A DNA stretch of 64,000 bases from Prorocentrum cordatum (GCA_963575745.1 CAUYUJ010003564.1:1-64000), one strand, 5' to 3'; counted from the stretch's first letter, positions 49,001-59,073 are shown. The notes: generated by a model not told the origin, from the sequence alone. Translations and numbers: made by a program.

Positions 49001-49998
49001 CGCCGGAAACCTCGTAGAGCTCCTAGCACGCGTAAGAGTGCTCAAAAGAGAAGGCTTCTGGAAGCATTTCTCGACATAAAGATGGTTCCGCCAAGTGTTT
49101 TGATATGAAAAGTGCATGTAGAGAACTCATATTAAGATGCAGAGGCCCTCATAATCGTCCACAGGTGCGAAAAATCTGCTTCCTCAAAATAAATGGTCAA
49201 ATATCTTTCAAATATTCGCAGAACCACCCAGAAGCTGCCACATTGTCCGCCCTGTCCAGGTGGGCCAACTGGGCGCCGGCGGTAAACCGTCAACCTTTGT
49301 TACCGCCGGGGGACTCGTAGAGCTTCCTAAGAACATATAATGTCGAAAAAAACGAATAGCTTCGCGGACCTAGTTTGGGCAGATAGAGTTCAGAGCTCTG
49401 GATTCGAAAGACTGACGTGCCTGATGTCTCCGAATCGATTGCTGTGATTACCAGCCCTGCAGTATCCTTACAGCCCAAGTTAAGTACAGAGAACCGACAC
49501 CATCTCTCAAGATGACTGGAACAATACGAATAGTCTCGCGATTCTAGATCGGGCAGCAGACCGAGATCAGAACTCTAGATTCAACAGACAACGACCACTG
49601 ATCATTATGAAGCAGATTCTGTACGTATCAGCTATGTAGCTGTCCTGTAGCTCGAGTTAAGCACAGAAAACCGAGGGTATCTGTCAAGATAACTCGAATA
49701 ATACGAATAGGTTTGCGGACCTAGCTCGGCTAGCAGACCGAGTTCAGACCTCTGGGTGCAACAGGCGAACGCGCCTAATCATTCTGCATCGATTAGCTGT
49801 TCTTATCAGCTCTCTAGCTGTCCTCAAGCTCGAGTTATGTTCAGAAAAGCGAGATCGCATGTCAAGATGAACTGTAACCGGCAGTAAACCGTCAACCAGA
49901 TTACCGCCGGGGCCCTCGTAGAGCTCTTTTCTCACACGGCGCTGCTGGGTACACATGCAGATAGAGTCTGGAAGAAGATCCAAAAAAACTCAAAAACT

Positions 49999-49999
<1 letters not shown>

Positions 50000-50079
<80 letters not shown>
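50000..50079. repeat. Poly-A tract (~80 nt)
   Basis: An uninterrupted A run inside the hairpin-associated satellite unit, at a place where other copies carry only short A-rich sequence between GAAAAACTTGAAAAATC and CGTTTTT. It therefore looks like expansion of an internal A tract rather than a retroposon tail. Confidence 0.85.
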
Positions 50080-50080
<1 letters not shown>

Positions 50081-50100
50081 GTTTATGATTATATCCAAAG

Positions 50101-50548
50101 ACGGTTTCGCCGAGTGTTTTGATAGTAATACTGCACCTACAGACCTGACAGATCACTGGCAAACACGAAATAGCCCAGTACAGGTGCGAAGAATACGAGA
50201 TCTCGAGGAATGTTGAAATCTATCACGAAGTCTGTCCAAACGACCCAAAGTTCGCACATTGTCCGTCGAGGCCGGGTCGGCCAACTAGCTCTACCCCGCG
50301 CCCGAATTACCTCGTAGAGCTCTTCGGCATCGATGAGCTAGAGTAATTCGGGCGCAGGCTGAAGATAGTTCGGGCGACCCGGCCCCGACGGAGAATCTGC
50401 GAACTTTGGGTCGGTTGGACGAACTTTCTGAGAGATTTGAACATTTCTTTTCAGAACCGGTATTTTTCGCACCTGTAGTGGGTCGTCTGCCAATAAATTC
50501 TCAGATCCGTAGCTGCGGTATTACTATCAAAACACTTGGCAGAACCGT
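50101..50548. repeat. Second satellite inverted repeat, arms ~205 bp
   Basis: The left arm (50101-50309) and right arm (about 50345-50548) are imperfect reverse complements around a 35-bp spacer. The innermost parts read GCGCCCGAATTA and TAATTCGGGCGC. Both arms contain the GTTTTGATAGTAATACTGC unit. Confidence 0.8.
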
Positions 50549-51222
50549 TATTCGGTAAGAACTGAAAAACTTAGTTTTTCGAGTTGTCAGCTCGCGTACT
50601 GGGAACCGGCGGTAAACCGTCAACCAAGTTATCGCCGGCACCCTCGTAGAGCTCTTTACTCACACGGCGCTGCTTAGAACGCGTGACAGGAGCTTTTCTG
50701 CTATGCCAGCTGAAAACTCGAAAAGTAAGTTTTGCAGTTGTCACCGAATACCGGTTGCGCCAAGTGTTTCGATAGAAATACTGCAGCTACATTCCTCAGA
50801 ACGCATTGGCAGACGTTACAAAACCCACTACACGTGCGAAAAATACCAAATCTCAAAATAAATGTCCAAATCTCTCACAACTTGTAAGCGTCCAAAACCC
50901 GGATAGCGAAGAGGCACTCACACAAACGAGCACACTCACATAAGCACGCACACACGAACACACATACAAACACATATACATACACAAGAACGCACACATA
51001 CGCCAGCATGCTCCACACACACACGCACACATACACACACACACACACACACGCACACACACACACACACACGCACACGCACACGCAACACATCCACACG
51101 CAAAGGTCGACACACACGCGCAAACGCGCACACACAAACACACAGCACATCTCACACACACACAGAGGGACGCGCACACGCACACGAATCACACATGCAC
51201 ATACACACACGGGGGCACACAC

Positions 51223-51261
<39 letters not shown>

Positions 51262-51405
51262 GTACAACCCACGCACACAGACGCACACGCAAGCATCCAG
51301 GGAAACCCACGCACTGACGACCACACGATGACGCACGCACCGCAGCCACCTCAGCGCCCCCCCCCCGCGCTCCCCTGCCGCCCCCACGCGCCCCCGCCCT
51401 CCCCG

Positions 51406-51490
51406 CCGGCGCTCCGGAGGGGGGAGGCACCGCCCCATTTTGGGGCCGGCCCTCCCTCCGCTCCAACCACTCCACCCTCGCGGAGCGCCG
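51406..51490 (-). repeat. Inverted-repeat module, copy E
   Basis: CCGGCGCTCCGGAGG to CGGAGCGCCGG on the plus strand. The interior GAGGCACCGCCCCATTTTGG serves as reference for the LINE A target site. Confidence 0.9.
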
Positions 51491-52028
51491 GGGGGGGGGA
51501 GGGGGGAGGGGGGAGGCGCGCGGACGGCGGCACCACACCGCGCGCGCACGCGCACACGCACATGCGCAGACGAACACAGACGCAGGATAGCAAAGAGGCA
51601 ATCACACAAGCAAGCACACGCACATAGGCACGCACACACGGACACACACAGACTAATACACAAGAGCACACACGTACGCCAGCATGCTCCACACACATGC
51701 GCACATACACACACATACACACACACGCACACACACATCCACACGCAAAGGTCCACACACACGCGCAAACGCGCACACACAAACACACATACATACACAA
51801 GAACACACATACGCCAGCATGCTCCACACACACACACACACGCACACATACACACACACACACACACACGCACACACACACACATCCACACGCAAAGGTC
51901 TACACACACGCGCAAACGCGCACACACACACAAACACACAACATATCACACACACGGACACGCACACGCACGCGGATCACAAGAGTACATACACACACGG
52001 GGGGCACGGAGCGCCCCCGCCCTCCCCG

Positions 52029-52112
52029 CCGGCGCTCCAGAGGGGGGAGGCACCGCCCCATTCTGTGGCCCGCCCTCCCTCCACTCCAACCACTCCGCCC
52101 TCGCGGAGCGCC
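52029..52112 (-). repeat. Inverted-repeat module, copy F
   Basis: CCGGCGCTCCAGAGG to CGGAGCGCCCG, with the interior GAGGCACCGCCCCATTCTG. Confidence 0.9.
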
Positions 52113-52473
52113 CGAGGGGGACGAGGGGGGAGGAGGGGGCGCGCGGACGGCGGCACATGCGCAAACGAACACAGACACAGGATAGCAAAGAGCCAATCAC
52201 ACACGCATGCACACGCGCATAAGCACGCACACACGTACACACACGGACAAACTCACATACATACATACACAAGAACACGCACGTACGCCAGCATGCTCTA
52301 CACACACGCACACATACACACGTACACACAAGCGCACACACGTCCACACGCAAACGCACACACACACTCACACACACACACACACGCGCATGTGCACCCA
52401 GACACACGCAGGGGCACACACACACATACGAGACACACGCGCCCCCCCCCCACCCACCCCCCACCCACCCACC

Positions 52474-52525
<52 letters not shown>

Positions 52526-52680
52526 TACACACACGCACAAGCGCACACACAGACGCAATGGCGAACACCCACGGATAACCACGCACAGACGACAACGTGG
52601 TGACAGACCCATTCCCCGACTGGTCAGCGCACTCTTCCACCGCGCCCCCAAGCCCCCCCCACGCGCCCCCGCCCTCCCCG

Positions 52681-52703
52681 CCGGCGCTCCGGAGGGGGGA
52701 GGC
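52681..52703 (-). repeat. Split inverted-repeat module, left half
   Basis: CCGGCGCTCCGGAGGG...GAGGC, stopping exactly where LINE A starts. The missing right half lies at about 58317-58377. Confidence 0.85.
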
Positions 52704-52727
52704 TGGCTGGCTGGCAACGACTCTCAC

Positions 52728-52741
52728 GGGCCTGACGGCCC
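52728..52741 (-). other. 3' terminal stem-loop of LINE A
   Basis: GGGCC-GTCA-GGCCC on the sense strand, 24 nt before the 3' end. The tail is GTTGCCAGCCAGCCAGCC. Probably the RT recognition element (inferred from UnaL2-type LINEs). Confidence 0.55.
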
Positions 52742-52927
52742 AGTCGCAGTGTCCGTCTCGGCAGAGACTCTTATTTGCATGATCATGCGAGTCAAAACCG
52801 TGCCAAGCACACGGACAGATGACAAGAGCGAAGCTCATGAGATATCATCCGCGTCAAACACGCGGGCAATACACGAGAAACCAAACTCTTATTCATCCGT
52901 GTGAGCACAATCTTTCACAATCCACGA

Positions 52928-55900
52928 TCAAGTAAAGTAAGACTCAAACTCACCAAGCAAACGAACGATGTTGTGTACCGTACACTCTGCTGCGGATAAT
53001 TCAGCCTGTGTGACTGTGCTCTCCGACGGAATCAACCATGCTTTTTCCCAGACGAGTTGCCAGGACACGGTCGAAAACTTTCCTTCGATCCTGTCGGACC
53101 TGGATATGAACGCCGCCTCGAGCCATGCACCACATCCTACTCCATCCTCAGATTTACCGCCATCGAAGGACCCCCTCAATGCGATAGGTGTTATATGTCC
53201 ATATGTGTGTGTCATGCAAAAAGAGCGCTTCCATTCGTGTGATCTGCCCTCGCGGGCATCATGTGTGAGTCGATCCGCATGCTCATTTACTTCCCGAAAC
53301 TCATGCTTAAAAGGATCCCTGCCATTCGAAGGTGCCCGAACTCCATAGATCTCCGTCAGACCGCTCATGATGTCAATGATATAGCCTATTCTTTTTCGAT
53401 ACGTGTAGTCAGTTATCGCCCACCTCCCTAGGAGCCAAGATATGATAAGAAGAGAATCCCCACAGATCTCCACTCCAAAACCATGTGTTTTGAAATCCCA
53501 TTCTGTTGCTTTCATGTTTGTTATTGCTAAACGTCTGGCGATGATTTCATTCTGGACCTCCTCCTCCTTCCTCCTTCGTTTACGTGTTGCCTCATTTCCA
53601 CCCTCCTCTTCCATATCATACACAGTACGTCTCCCTCCTGATCCTTTAACATTTGATTGGAACAAGCTGAACTTCTCCTCACCCACCGTAGATATTGCAA
53701 ACTCTCTCCAGCTATCAGGCTGGAAATCTCTCCACCACTGATCACCCCAATATTTTTCGAAAGGATAGTGCCATGTATGTAGACCCGTCGCGTCAATCCC
53801 TCTTTTCCTTTTGCGGTAGCTTCCCTCCTCTGACCGTTTTCTTTTTGAGTTATATCTGTGCATGATATCCCCAAAATTCTGCCGCCATTCATCATATCGG
53901 ATTCCGTATGCAAGCATTGCCAACCTTGAGTCCCTCCATGCTCTGTCACTCTGCGGCATGTCATGAGGTAGATATTTTGCAAACGACACCACATCCAATG
54001 CAAGCAACCACTGACGATACAAGAATTTTTGCACCAGCGACTGATACCCATGATCATGAAAAGCTTTCCTACATCGGCTGTACTTCCGATGTGTATACTC
54101 GTCCCACGGCTCATCAGGAAGATGTCTCGTTCTCAATATTCTGAGCAAGCACTCTCCCTCAAACACATGAAGTCTCTCAATCGAACTTTCATCTGCTGCT
54201 ACTCCATCTAATCCATACAATACTGTCGACTGAACAAGCTGTTGATATCTAGAATACTTTTCCCCCAATGGTATACATCTGCTGGTATAGAACTTGATGT
54301 CAACATAGAAGGCCTGTCTTCCTTTGTCCAATCTGTACGCTACATCCGCATGATATCGAGGAAATATAGCCGGAATACAGACTCCTAGGAGATGAACCTC
54401 AGCCCTTCTGCGAAATCTCAATTCACGTTCTGGGTCCTGAAATCCTTTGATCACCAGGTCCATGGTCGGAACGATGTGTTCATTCTCATCATACTCTAGA
54501 GGTTCACCGAAAACTAAATACTCCAGAGACGCCTCTTTCCATCGCATACTGTATTTCTCAAGTGAGTGTGTCATTGCCAGCATCATCTGAGCCAAATCCG
54601 ACGCCGAGTTCGCCAGGACAACGATGTTATCAGCCCATAAGGCATGATTCAAGTAAATCGACACCGTTTCGACGCTCCCGTTTTCGTCCCTCGCACTCGC
54701 TCGAAACTCGACCCTATACCCCAACTTCTGTTCATCCCATTTCTCGAACAGTTCCCCCCACATCGCCACGGCAATACAATTAAAGGCAAACGGTCCTTCA
54801 GGTCCACCCGTACGTATACAGCGATCCCAGGACACCTTTGAGAACTGCTCGAAGTCGAGATTCTCACACGAGATCTCCACATCACTATAAACCAGGGACT
54901 CAATCATCGCATGTTGGATAACATATGGTATACTACAATATGCCATGGCAGAACTGAAGTTAGCAACCGTACAATGATCAAAAGCTTGATAAACATCTGC
55001 GAGAGCAACATGTAATTGATCATCTGCGTGCTGATATTTGCTAGCATGTTGACCTAAGTGTTTCAATGCAGTCGTAATCTCATATGGCCTCCGTCCTTTC
55101 ACAAATCCATACACACCAAATCTCCGAAACATCCCCACCTCCTCCATATAATCCTCCGCTAACTTGACCACACACATAGAATAAAGTTTAGATAACGCGT
55201 TTTGAATACACAGTAGTCTCGTTTCCTTTGCATCCGTGGTGTTTTGACTTTTAGGCATCACACTCACTATGATCTCCCTCCAGCAATCAGGGCACGGAAT
55301 CTGTCTATGAAATACAGCCTCGAATATCCTTCGCACCTCTCTCAACGTTTTCCACGACAATCGAAGGAGCATCTCTGCAGGCACTCCATCAGTCCCCGTC
55401 GCGCGGTTACGCTGCATTCTTCCCCTGCAGCAAAGCATATTCGCCAGCGTGATGGTGCATGGTGGAGCCTCCAGCTCCGCAGCCTGTCTGAGAGACTGCA
55501 GCACCTCTAGATTGGCAACACGAGTCTGGGCACACGATACCTTATTCTTGAGCATCTGCCAGATAACTTTGTTCCATATCTCTCTATCCTCCACTCCTTC
55601 CAGGTTATAGAGACGGTTTCTCTTCCTTTTCCTTGACGGTGGTAATTCATACTCCAAACGAAGACGGCGGTATAGACGGCGATAGCCATTCAAAACTTTT
55701 GTGATCTGTTTCCTTTCTGGCCCAGGTGGGGTTCCCCTACGGAGTTCAATCAACCTCTGGAGTCTATAAGGGCGCACAGGCTGTTTAATACCATTGTCAT
55801 CTCTTGTCTTATATTCCACCTCATCCCGAGTAAAGCTCGATTTGATCTGTCGTGACAAACAGCTGGCCCCCAGAGGATTACCACTTACTGAGGAACACCT

Positions 55901-56887
55901 GGCATTGTCAACAAACGAGTCCATCGAAGCTCTCGCGATCATCTCATCCGTGAACGTGTTTGGCTCATATCCCACATAGCTTTTATCACGGGGTTTAGCG
56001 GAGAAACGGGGACAATGGACGACAGGGGAACGAACACAAACTTCCAAGAGTTTATGATCACTCAGACGGGATCGCTGAGTCTTCCCTCCTCTATGCAAAC
56101 GAAAGGATGCCTTACATTCAATAATTTCCCAACCATGAGGGACCAGAACATAATCTAATACTCGTGGCCGCAGCTCTGGTGCTCTAGCAAGGCGACAGTG
56201 TGCTCGCGCGTAGCTCTCCCACGTCACTGCACGGTCGCCGAAAGTGTTGGCAGCACAGAGCCCGTACGATTGCATAAAGCATTCCAGCGCATGCCTCATC
56301 CTCCATCTGTCGTTCTCCCTCCTCCTCTCCGCCGTGCTGTCGCCTCCTTCCTCCTTTCCATCCACACCACTTCCTGTCATAATATATTCAACTCCTCGAT
56401 GAACTCCCGTACTCCTCCCCACCAATTCCACATTAGCATCCACGCAAACAATGATGCAGGCACCTGGCAGCTTCGTGGCAACCATCTCCCTGAGGACCAT
56501 ATTGAGGTTGGTCAGGGTTTGCTGCCACATATCAAAAGCATTCGGGATCGAAACATCTGGAAGGTACATGCTGGTGATCACCAGCCTCGAAGTAGCAGTC
56601 TTGAAGCCTCCTACGACGAAACGAGGATACGAGCATACGAATTCTTTGATACAACATTTCCATGCATTGTCGAACACTAGGGCAGCTTTCCCACATGATG
56701 AAACTCTCTGGTCCCATCCTAGACGTGCAATCTCGGCTCTGGGAAGAAAATCACTCTCTTGCAATGCGAACAAGCCTCCGTGACAGCTACGAAGTTGTCC
56801 CAAAATCTCAGCTCCTCTGCAGTTCCTCACTCCTGCCTTCTGGATATTCCAAGAAATGATAGTCAGGTTTTTCCGTCGAGCACGTCC
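52928..56887 (-). CDS. LINE A ORF2: EEP, reverse transcriptase, permuted RNase H-like domain
   Basis: 1319 residues read from the codon after the ORF1 stop. There is no ATG before the nuclease. EEP: IISWNIQKAG, LFALQESDF, CVDANVEL, LDYVLVPHGW and RLSDHKLLE make the target-site nick. RT: GTDGVPAEML, then VMPKSQNTTDAKETR, then motif A DVYQAFDH (Asp at residue 631), then motif C LWADNIVVL (residue 751), with Asn replacing the second Asp of the usual xADD. A basic connector (TRKRRRKEEE) follows. The RNase H-like motifs come in permuted order: GDSLL (Asp 1144), VNEHADRL (Asp 1205), SFDGGKSEDGVGCGAW (Asp 1242) and QAELSAAE (Glu 1296). The stop is TGA at 52928-52930. Divergent LINE B shares all of these features. 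Confidence 0.9.
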   Translation of the reverse strand, partial: GRARRKNLTIISWNIQKAGVRNCRGAEILGQLRSCHGGLFALQESDFLPRAEIARLGWDQRVSSCGKAALVFDNAWKCCIKEFVCSYPRFVVGGFKTATSRLVITSMYLPDVSIPNAFDMWQQTLTNLNMVLREMVATKLPGACIIVCVDANVELVGRSTGVHRGVEYIMTGSGVDGKEEGGDSTAERRRENDRWRMRHALECFMQSYGLCAANTFGDRAVTWESYARAHCRLARAPELRPRVLDYVLVPHGWEIIECKASFRLHRGGKTQRSRLSDHKLLEVCVRSPVVHCPRFSAKPRDKSYVGYEPNTFTDEMIARASMDSFVDNARCSSVSGNPLGASCLSRQIKSSFTRDEVEYKTRDDNGIKQPVRPYRLQRLIELRRGTPPGPERKQITKVLNGYRRLYRRLRLEYELPPSRKRKRNRLYNLEGVEDREIWNKVIWQMLKNKVSCAQTRVANLEVLQSLRQAAELEAPPCTITLANMLCCRGRMQRNRATGTDGVPAEMLLRLSWKTLREVRRIFEAVFHRQIPCPDCWREIIVSVMPKSQNTTDAKETRLLCIQNALSKLYSMCVVKLAEDYMEEVGMFRRFGVYGFVKGRRPYEITTALKHLGQHASKYQHADDQLHVALADVYQAFDHCTVANFSSAMAYCSIPYVIQHAMIESLVYSDVEISCENLDFEQFSKVSWDRCIRTGGPEGPFAFNCIAVAMWGELFEKWDEQKLGYRVEFRASARDENGSVETVSIYLNHALWADNIVVLANSASDLAQMMLAMTHSLEKYSMRWKEASLEYLVFGEPLEYDENEHIVPTMDLVIKGFQDPERELRFRRRAEVHLLGVCIPAIFPRYHADVAYRLDKGRQAFYVDIKFYTSRCIPLGEKYSRYQQLVQSTVLYGLDGVAADESSIERLHVFEGECLLRILRTRHLPDEPWDEYTHRKYSRCRKAFHDHGYQSLVQKFLYRQWLLALDVVSFAKYLPHDMPQSDRAWRDSRLAMLAYGIRYDEWRQNFGDIMHRYNSKRKRSEEGSYRKRKRGIDATGLHTWHYPFEKYWGDQWWRDFQPDSWREFAISTVGEEKFSLFQSNVKGSGGRRTVYDMEEEGGNEATRKRRRKEEEVQNEIIARRLAITNMKATEWDFKTHGFGVEICGDSLLIISWLLGRWAITDYTYRKRIGYIIDIMSGLTEIYGVRAPSNGRDPFKHEFREVNEHADRLTHDAREGRSHEWKRSFCMTHTYGHITPIALRGSFDGGKSEDGVGCGAWLEAAFISRSDRIEGKFSTVSWQLVWEKAWLIPSESTVTQAELSAAECTVHNIVRLLGEFESYFT

Positions 56888-57937
56888 TCAGTTTTTACTT
56901 AACTCCTCTTTCATTTTCGTGATCGTTACATCTTTGATATCATATTTAGCACACATTGTCGCCCATTGTTCTTCGAAGATCTCCCAAGACTCACCCTTCC
57001 ATTCCGCCAGGAGAAATGGTTTAGAATCTACCGAATGCACATAGATCGAGGAACGTGGGGGGCCCATTTCACCACGCAGAGGAACAAAGCTCGGATGGGC
57101 AAGCGTTTTGAATATACCCTGAAATCGGCTAACCTGCTTGATGTGTGGACGTTTCCATGGGGGAGCATCAACCAAAATCTTGATTTTGCTTGGTACGATT
57201 TGCTGGTCCATCCCTGCAAGTATTTTGTCAGCCTCTGGGGAGGTGAGCAGCTCATCCAAGTGTTTCTTCCATAACCATAGAATATCACCAGTTGTGCCTG
57301 TTCGAACCCCCACCCTCCCCTGACCATACAACGTTCGTCCAGCATTGAGCCGAATAGTACGATCTTTGTCCACACACATCTTCGTATCCTCTGGTAGGGC
57401 ATCAACCATATTCGATACCAATGTCTGAAGATCTTTCTGGCCCAGCATTTCCTCACTGCGTTTCTTGGGATTGCTCCAGTTTTTCACCCAACCTTTGATT
57501 TCCAAGAATTCTGGCTTCCACATTCTCCTCGCCATCTTCATATTCTCAGAATCTCCCGAAAAACTACGCTCTGACACCTGAGAAGCATTAGATGCATTAC
57601 CGGTGCCCACTAAACCGGGAGGAGGTTGAGGCGGATACATCATCATCTGCTCCAGCTTTTGTATACGTTCGTCTTGTGTCTGGACTTTTTCATCAATCTG
57701 TGCCAGTTTCTTCTCTGTGGCCTCACACTGCTTGACAAGAGACGTGGTTCTCTCCTCATTCGTGAAACCAAGTCGAAGAAGAGCCGCAAGGGATGGGTTT
57801 GTCTCCTTCGAGATCAGTTCCTCCCTCTCTCTCCATAGATCATCGCCTCGATGTTTAACATTCCTCTCGAATTCCTCGTCTGATACATGTTCAGCACCCT
57901 CTGCAGCCGACATTTGAGGATGAGGGACAGACGCCAT
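56888..57937 (-). CDS. LINE A ORF1
   Basis: 349 residues from ATG 57937 (MASVPHPQMSAAEG) to TGA 56888-56890. A predicted coiled coil lies at about residues 65-97 (KQCEATEKKLAQIDEKVQ, then QDERIQKLEQMM), followed by a Pro-rich hinge (YPPQPPPGL). The C-terminal half holds the family-conserved APPWKRPHIKQVSRFQGIF and LRGEMGPP. A coiled coil and a downstream RNA-binding part would fit a LINE ORF1 chaperone, but no named RNA-binding domain is recognisable. The stop codon is in frame with ORF2, which starts at the next codon, so a read-through fusion is possible. Confidence 0.85.
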   Translation of the reverse strand: MASVPHPQMSAAEGAEHVSDEEFERNVKHRGDDLWREREELISKETNPSLAALLRLGFTNEERTTSLVKQCEATEKKLAQIDEKVQTQDERIQKLEQMMMYPPQPPPGLVGTGNASNASQVSERSFSGDSENMKMARRMWKPEFLEIKGWVKNWSNPKKRSEEMLGQKDLQTLVSNMVDALPEDTKMCVDKDRTIRLNAGRTLYGQGRVGVRTGTTGDILWLWKKHLDELLTSPEADKILAGMDQQIVPSKIKILVDAPPWKRPHIKQVSRFQGIFKTLAHPSFVPLRGEMGPPRSSIYVHSVDSKPFLLAEWKGESWEIFEEQWATMCAKYDIKDVTITKMKEELSKN

Positions 57938-58316
57938 TTTAACACCTGCTGAGTCCTGTGTCTACGTCTACGCCAGCACTTTCGTGCTTCTCTTATGCAC
58001 ACTCGCCAATAATATTTGTCCACTTCTTCAATGAATCGATTCCACCCACGATCAGGCTCCCCTAGATACGACGTGATTGTCAAGAGAGAACAACAATATT
58101 CTTCCACTTCTTCAATGAATCGTTTTTCACTCGATCAGGCTCCCTTTGATACGACAATAGTGAAAGAGCAACAACAATACAAAGAGGATACCGTACACAA
58201 TAGTGATAGGTGTGGAGCAAAATTGGAAAGCAGGCACACAAGGTTCGCAGAAGAGGAGGTTCCCCAGGCAGTATTCTGCGAGCCTTTTGGCGACGCCTTG
58301 AGCCGTGACGCCTTGA

Positions 58317-58377
58317 GCCCCATTTTGGGGCCGGCCCTCCCTCCACTCCAGCCACTCCGCCCTCGCGGAGCGCCGGG
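58317..58377 (-). repeat. Split inverted-repeat module, right half
   Basis: Begins GCCCCATTTTGGGGCCGG and ends CGGAGCGCCGG, completing the half at 52681-52703. Confidence 0.85.
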
Positions 58378-59030
58378 GAGAGGGGTGGAGGGGGAGGAGG
58401 GGCAGGACGGGGCGGGGGTGCCAGCGCCATGCGCCCACACACACACACACGCACACACACACGGGCAGACACACTTTTCCTCAGGGAGCGCGCCGCGTCG
58501 CACACGTACGCAAGCACGCTCCACGCACACGCACGCATACACACATACACACACGCACACACACATCCACACGCAAAGGTCGACACCCACGCGCAAACGC
58601 GCACACACAAACACTCAACACATATCACACACACACCGCGGACAAACACAAACACACAAACACACCAGACACACACAAACACACTGACACACACACACGC
58701 ACACACGCTCGAGCACACTCACATCCACACGCGCCCACTCTTACACACACACGAACAGACACGCGCACAAACAGAGATACAAACAGAGATGCATACAGAC
58801 ACACAGACAGACACACACACACACATACCCACGGACACACAGACAGACACACAGACAGACACACAAACAGAGCCACAAACACACAGACACAAAGACACCC
58901 ACACACACACTTACACACACACACACACACACACACGCCAGCAGACACACAGGCAAACACAGACACACGCCAGCGCACACACACTCACGCACTGACAAAA
59001 CATCCTCATGCACACAGACAAACAAGAGCA
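58378..59030. repeat. CA-rich microsatellite array, right part
   Basis: CACACA/CAGACA repeats with a short G-rich head next to the module half. Continuation of the array at 50930-52600. Confidence 0.95.
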
Positions 59031-59073
59031 CACATGCAAGACGGACGCGCCTACAGGGCGCCCGTGCCAACCT

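Larger units (their letters stand above)
44451..50929. repeat. Mosaic satellite block, right of LINE B
   Basis: Same unit families as 33171-38720, including about ten copies of the dispersed hairpin (near 44768, 45053, 45984, 46488, 47483, 47815, 48966, 49277, 49879 and 50607). A short GC-rich stretch at 46370-46480 has no copy elsewhere that I can see. No coding sequence recognised. Confidence 0.9.
50930..52600. repeat. CA-rich microsatellite array with GC islands
   Basis: Reverse-complement counterpart of the 30.7-32.9 kb GT array. It holds module copies E and F and the left half of a split copy. Frames here are artefacts. With 58430-59030 it formed one array before LINE A inserted. Confidence 0.95.
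52704..58316 (-). mobile_element. LINE A, nearly intact non-LTR retrotransposon
   Basis: The ends are defined by the two halves of an inverted-repeat module on either side. The element is about 5.6 kb with the sense strand minus: a 5' leader of ~380 nt, ORF1 (57937-56888), an in-frame UGA, ORF2 (56887-52928), and a ~220-nt 3' region ending in a stem-loop and three GCCA repeats. Compared with intact modules, three or four target bases (ACC or ACCG) are missing instead of a target duplication. Both ORFs are uninterrupted, so the copy is probably young. GC content is clearly lower than in the Helitron-like genes. Confidence 0.9.

Noticed and set aside
50000-50079. Poly-A as the tail of a retroposed gene
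   Set aside because: The sequence on both sides is the same satellite unit seen elsewhere, with a shorter A-rich stretch at this place.
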